NCBI GenBank assembly: GCA_030248215.1
Contig: JASANG010001679.1
Coordinates: forward strand, 184,181 to 248,180
Source: Enoplolaimus lenunculus
Lineage: Eukaryota; Nematoda; Enoplea; Enoplida; Thoracostomopsidae
Direction of reading: 5' to 3'
Length of the DNA stretch: 64,000 bases
This document shows, one piece after another, positions 60,456 through 64,000 of the stretch; positions within the stretch are counted from its first letter, which is position 1; each line of letters begins with the position of its first letter. Position numbers and translations under genes: made by a program. The notes below the pieces were generated by a model that did no database searches, was not told where the DNA came from, and saw only the letters and a list, made by a program, of their open reading frames with translations.

Positions 60456-62550
60456 GTTTTGTCGTGCGTTTATGTATAGGTATATGATGTTAATTTCGGT
60501 TAGTCTAAACTGAAACAAGATCGGCCAAAATTTTTTTGCCATTTATATAACATAAATTCAGGCGTAATTCATGTTATGGTTGTTTGTTATTATCTGTTTG
60601 GCTCTTGTACTCTTTTCCCCACGTTTAAAGTTGATCAGACTTACAATTAGGCTTTGGAAATCTCGTATACTTATGTTTACGCATAGATAAACCTTGTCCT
60701 GAGCCTATAGGCGTAATGTGTGGGAGTGAAGTGTACAAGAGCGGGTGGTACGTTTTTATACTGAAATTAATGGTTGCGGTTGTTGCACCCAAATATATAT
60801 ATTTACTTTTGCACGCATATATAATATGTTTATAGCAATTTTTATCTGGTGTGTCATACGATTTAATGTGATTTGTAAACCATTTTATGTATTATCTTTT
60901 TCGTACGTATTGATTATTAAACCGTTTGGTTTAGAGAAGCATTTTGTCAACAGGTTTGCACTATCCGGGTACAGATTGCGAAAGTTGTTGAAGCTGTGCG
61001 TAACTGGTGCGGATCTGACATATGTAGATAAGTCGCATAAAGTTGGAACTGGCACTACGTAACAACCATGTCCTGTGAAATTGTGTAAGCCAACTTTAGA
61101 AAATGTAAATAATTAAAACAAATCATAGTTACGTAGGTACTCGTATTTGCTAATTTAGTTTTCAAAATTAGGCGCAAGGGTGGGAAACATAGTATATTTA
61201 AGTACGTGACTTTGAATGTATTTGTCACTTTACAACGTTCATAGTGCGTTTTGCGGACGTATGAAGATGGTCACGTAATGGCTATCGCTTTGTTCGTTTC
61301 ACGGTGCGGTCGAAAGATAGAATTGGTAAAAGTGACCATAACAGCGGAAACATATGTTTTGAACTGTGGACGGCACGTTGTTTCCAGTCTAAAATAGCAT
61401 CAGTGAGTAAAACTTCTTTTTGGTCAAGCAAATTTTGTTTTGTTTTTTTTTTCGCAATTTTACTACAAGCGTGAAACATGGAATTAGAAACTAACTCTGG
61501 CAAAATGTTGTTCAAAATAATTATATGACTAAGAGGACTGCTACTGACAGTTCAGTATTGACGAAATTCAGCTGCTAAAGTTACTCATAGAAAACTGTTG
61601 AGCTGATTGACAATTTGGAGTCCCGATGAGCGTGCAAATGAGACCGGATAAATGTTCGTTGATCTAATGATTGATTTAATATTGAATATTTAAAGTTGAT
61701 TTGGTCTCTACGTAAAACATATCTGAGCCATGTACGGTGCGCCAGGGACGGATACAGGGAGATCACTGGGTGCTCGTGAAGTAACGTATATATTAACGCC
61801 GAAAAATGCTTCAAATTGGATAGCATCCATCGAGTGTATAGGTTAAAGTATCGCTTTGATTCCATGGCTGGATCCCAACCTGTGAATCTATTAAAGTCAT
61901 TCTGGTTCCGACCCTGTGTACTTATCAAATTTGTTTCAAATAATTGTTGGCCTGGCTGCTAGGGTTCTGTCTTTCAGTTGCACCGTGGTAAGCATGTTTG
62001 TACTGCACTGCTTCCAGATACCGCCTGTGTCTCAAGCACGCATTATATATATGTATACGTATATATTTATACACTTCCATGCGCATATAAGTATTGTTTA
62101 TCGATTTTTATGAGCACATTGATTATTATCATTTGTTTTGATTGCCCTGACTACTTATGTATACATCAGTGTACGGCTGGATAACCGGAGCTGGATATAT
62201 TATATCTGACCAGAAACGAATATCAGAGCCTCGTTGTTGTTGGCGAATGTGCGGTCGCACCCTGGTATTTATTACGATACAATTTAAGTCAGCCAAGTAG
62301 GCTGCAGTTCGAGATAAACGCAGATGCGAGCATAGATGATATTAAAAAGGTTTAAACGCAACATGCGAAAGTCTTATAAAATATACGTATTTGTTACATT
62401 TTGGTAGGAAGCGTCAGTTTAAAATCACCGTTATTGCTACAACGTTTTAATGCTAACTAGTAAGTGATGTCGGTTTAGCTAAATTTCGTCTGTCTAAGAT
62501 AGTTTTTGCAAACTATCCCTGCTTGGTACGCTTGCATGTAGGATTGTAGC

Positions 62551-62909
62551 AATTAATCGCAGCGTTATCGGCATTTTTCATGAGTTGCCGGGGACGGTAC
62601 TGGCAGAGCGAAAAATTGCCGATTCACTACAGATACTTTTTGCTTTTAGCAGTGAGTTGGAATGTTAATTTCTCTTGCTGGCACATATCGTGCTTGTAAT
62701 ACGGAATCCGAGATGTTCTTGCGTTTGTAAAACACTATTGAAATGATCGTTCGCGGAAAATTATAACCGTTTATAGTTGCTAGAATTTATTTTCGCATTC
62801 AATATACTCATCCTAATGGTTCTTTAAGCGTCATGTATTAACAACGCAATCCGCTTCGGCAAAATTTGAAAATAACATTCAGCATCCTGTAAAAAATTTG
62901 GTATCGGCA
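62551..62909 (+). mobile_element. MITE with TATCGGCA ends
   Basis: TTATCGGCATTTTTCATGAG at the left and AAATTTGGTATCGGCAG at the right; the right end does not form an exact inverted repeat. CAGTGAGTTGGAATGTTAAT and TTCTCTTGCTGGCACATATC match the reverse of the copy at 51988. Confidence 0.45.
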
Positions 62910-63608
62910 GACCACTATTTCGACTTGCATAGTAAAGATGAATTCGCAGATTTTAAGATAAGTTGTGGCGGAAATGTTTAGCCGTAATTTGCCATTAAAA
63001 CTTATTGCATATTGTATGTATCATTTTATTCACCCATGTTAATTGTATACCGGAGATCGTTGTACATATAGAGATTCGGAAGCTTACGATTAGGCTAGGC
63101 TCAATAGTGAACAGGCTCTTATAGTTAACATATGGTTCGCTTCATTGTAACAGTTACTTATTGCCATTGCCTTATCTATTTATAAGTAAACGTGGAAAGC
63201 CGTATACAGATATACGTAAGTTTTTCTGCATATTGGAGTACAAAGTTCATCAGCATCAATAATGTTTCAGGAAAAGGCTTGACAGAAAGCGTGGTAATTT
63301 GTAAAAGTTCATTACTTAACAATGTAAAAAATATAGATATTTCCGGCGACTTGCATAAAGAATTAGCTTCGAATTTATTTTTCCCTGGCCTTGGTTATTT
63401 CTGTATAGGATGCGTCTTGTACAAATAAAAATCATAAACAGGATGGTATTTTAAGGTGCAGGATGTTGTGTATTTTAATAGCTGTTTGGTCTTTTAAACC
63501 CCTTAATTTTATAACCTATAATCTGCTCGATTGTGTTTCTATGCTATAGTAAACTCTGCACTTGTTTCAATCTGAGCGATTAATATTGTGTTAATATGTC
63601 AAAAAAGC

Positions 63609-63611
<3 letters not shown>

Positions 63612-63685
<74 letters not shown>
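63612..63685. repeat. (TA)37 microsatellite
   Basis: An uninterrupted 74-bp run of AT dinucleotides, likely to vary in length. Confidence 0.97.
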
Positions 63686-63686
<1 letters not shown>

Positions 63687-63895
63687 TTTTTACTTTATGG
63701 GGCGTTCAGTTTTGAGAAGCTTTGGATTTGTTAAACAAATTTACAGATATTTGCTAAAATTAAGAAATTATACATTATTGTAATTACAAAATTTCTCTGC
63801 AATGTCTGCGTAACCTCGGGTTTCGATTAATTTTTGGAAAATACGGATTCGGTATTTTAGCTCTGGTTGCACTAGACTTGTCAAGTATGAAGGCA

Positions 63896-64000
63896 CATGT
63901 AAAGATAAGGGACGGGACGTTTTTCTGTGGGACTAGACCAGAGAAAGCTTTCAGCTGTAGACTAATTTTTTGCTAGGCTTTTTAAGCTTAGGCTTAGACT
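63896..64000 (-). mobile_element. Tel-1 MITE copy, cut by the window end
   Basis: ACATGTAAAGATAAGGGACG, GACGTTTTTCTGTGGGACTA, AGACTAATTTTTTGCTAGGC and AAGCTTAGGCTTAGACT match the complement of the right half of the family. The telomere-like core is just entered at the edge. Confidence 0.65.

Larger units (their letters stand above)
60456..64000. other. Region downstream of SLC12A9, no gene recognised
   Basis: AT-rich sequence with short open frames that resemble nothing known. It holds one TGCCGAT-type MITE, a long (TA)n run and a Tel-1 copy cut by the window end, all listed separately. Confidence 0.55.

Overview
The window looks like nuclear DNA of a repeat-rich, AT-rich invertebrate, most likely a nematode. 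The reasons are spliced genes with GT-AG introns and T-rich acceptors ending in (T)TTCAG or TTTAG, three metazoan gene families, and many short blocks of the hexamer TTAGGC, the nematode telomere repeat, scattered inside mobile elements. The species cannot be named from the sequence, and the nematode call is an inference.

Three host genes, all on the plus strand, can be assembled exon by exon with matching splice phases. (1) 887-3992: the last four coding exons of a MAM-domain extracellular protein; its 5' part was not found. (2) 23805-32285: a complete eight-exon gene for a divergent synaptotagmin-type protein (616 residues; membrane anchor, C2A, C2B, C-terminal MWHDI motif) whose loops lack most of the usual calcium-binding aspartates. 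(3) 41007-60022: a complete sixteen-exon gene (1051 residues) for an SLC12A9-type cation-chloride cotransporter family protein. Its intron 13 holds a 5.3-kb Ty3/gypsy LTR element (52500-57845) with 352-bp LTRs and a CATAG target duplication. No common pathway links the three genes.

Between and inside the genes (about 3993-23333, 32296-40937, 60456-64000, and most introns) lie dense small non-autonomous DNA transposons and tandem repeats. The most notable are two related MITE families, called Tel-1 and Tel-2 here. Both have GGCC-type ends, several copies have 8-bp target duplications, and their core is a degenerate (CCTAAG)n/(TTAGGC)n telomere-like array in a fixed orientation. They look like vehicles that spread telomere-like DNA through the genome. 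Others are a TTAA-flanked family with an internal tRNA-like segment, two foldback families starting CACTG, a 440-bp family ending in TGTAGTGACCCGAATAAGAG, a very GC-rich 36-bp minisatellite near 8.6-8.9 kb, a 33-bp perfect hairpin at 12694-12768, and a tRNA-derived SINE near 38.8 kb.

No rRNA, intact tRNA, CRISPR array or bacterial-type operon was seen. All domain and family calls rest on reading motifs by eye, not on a database search.
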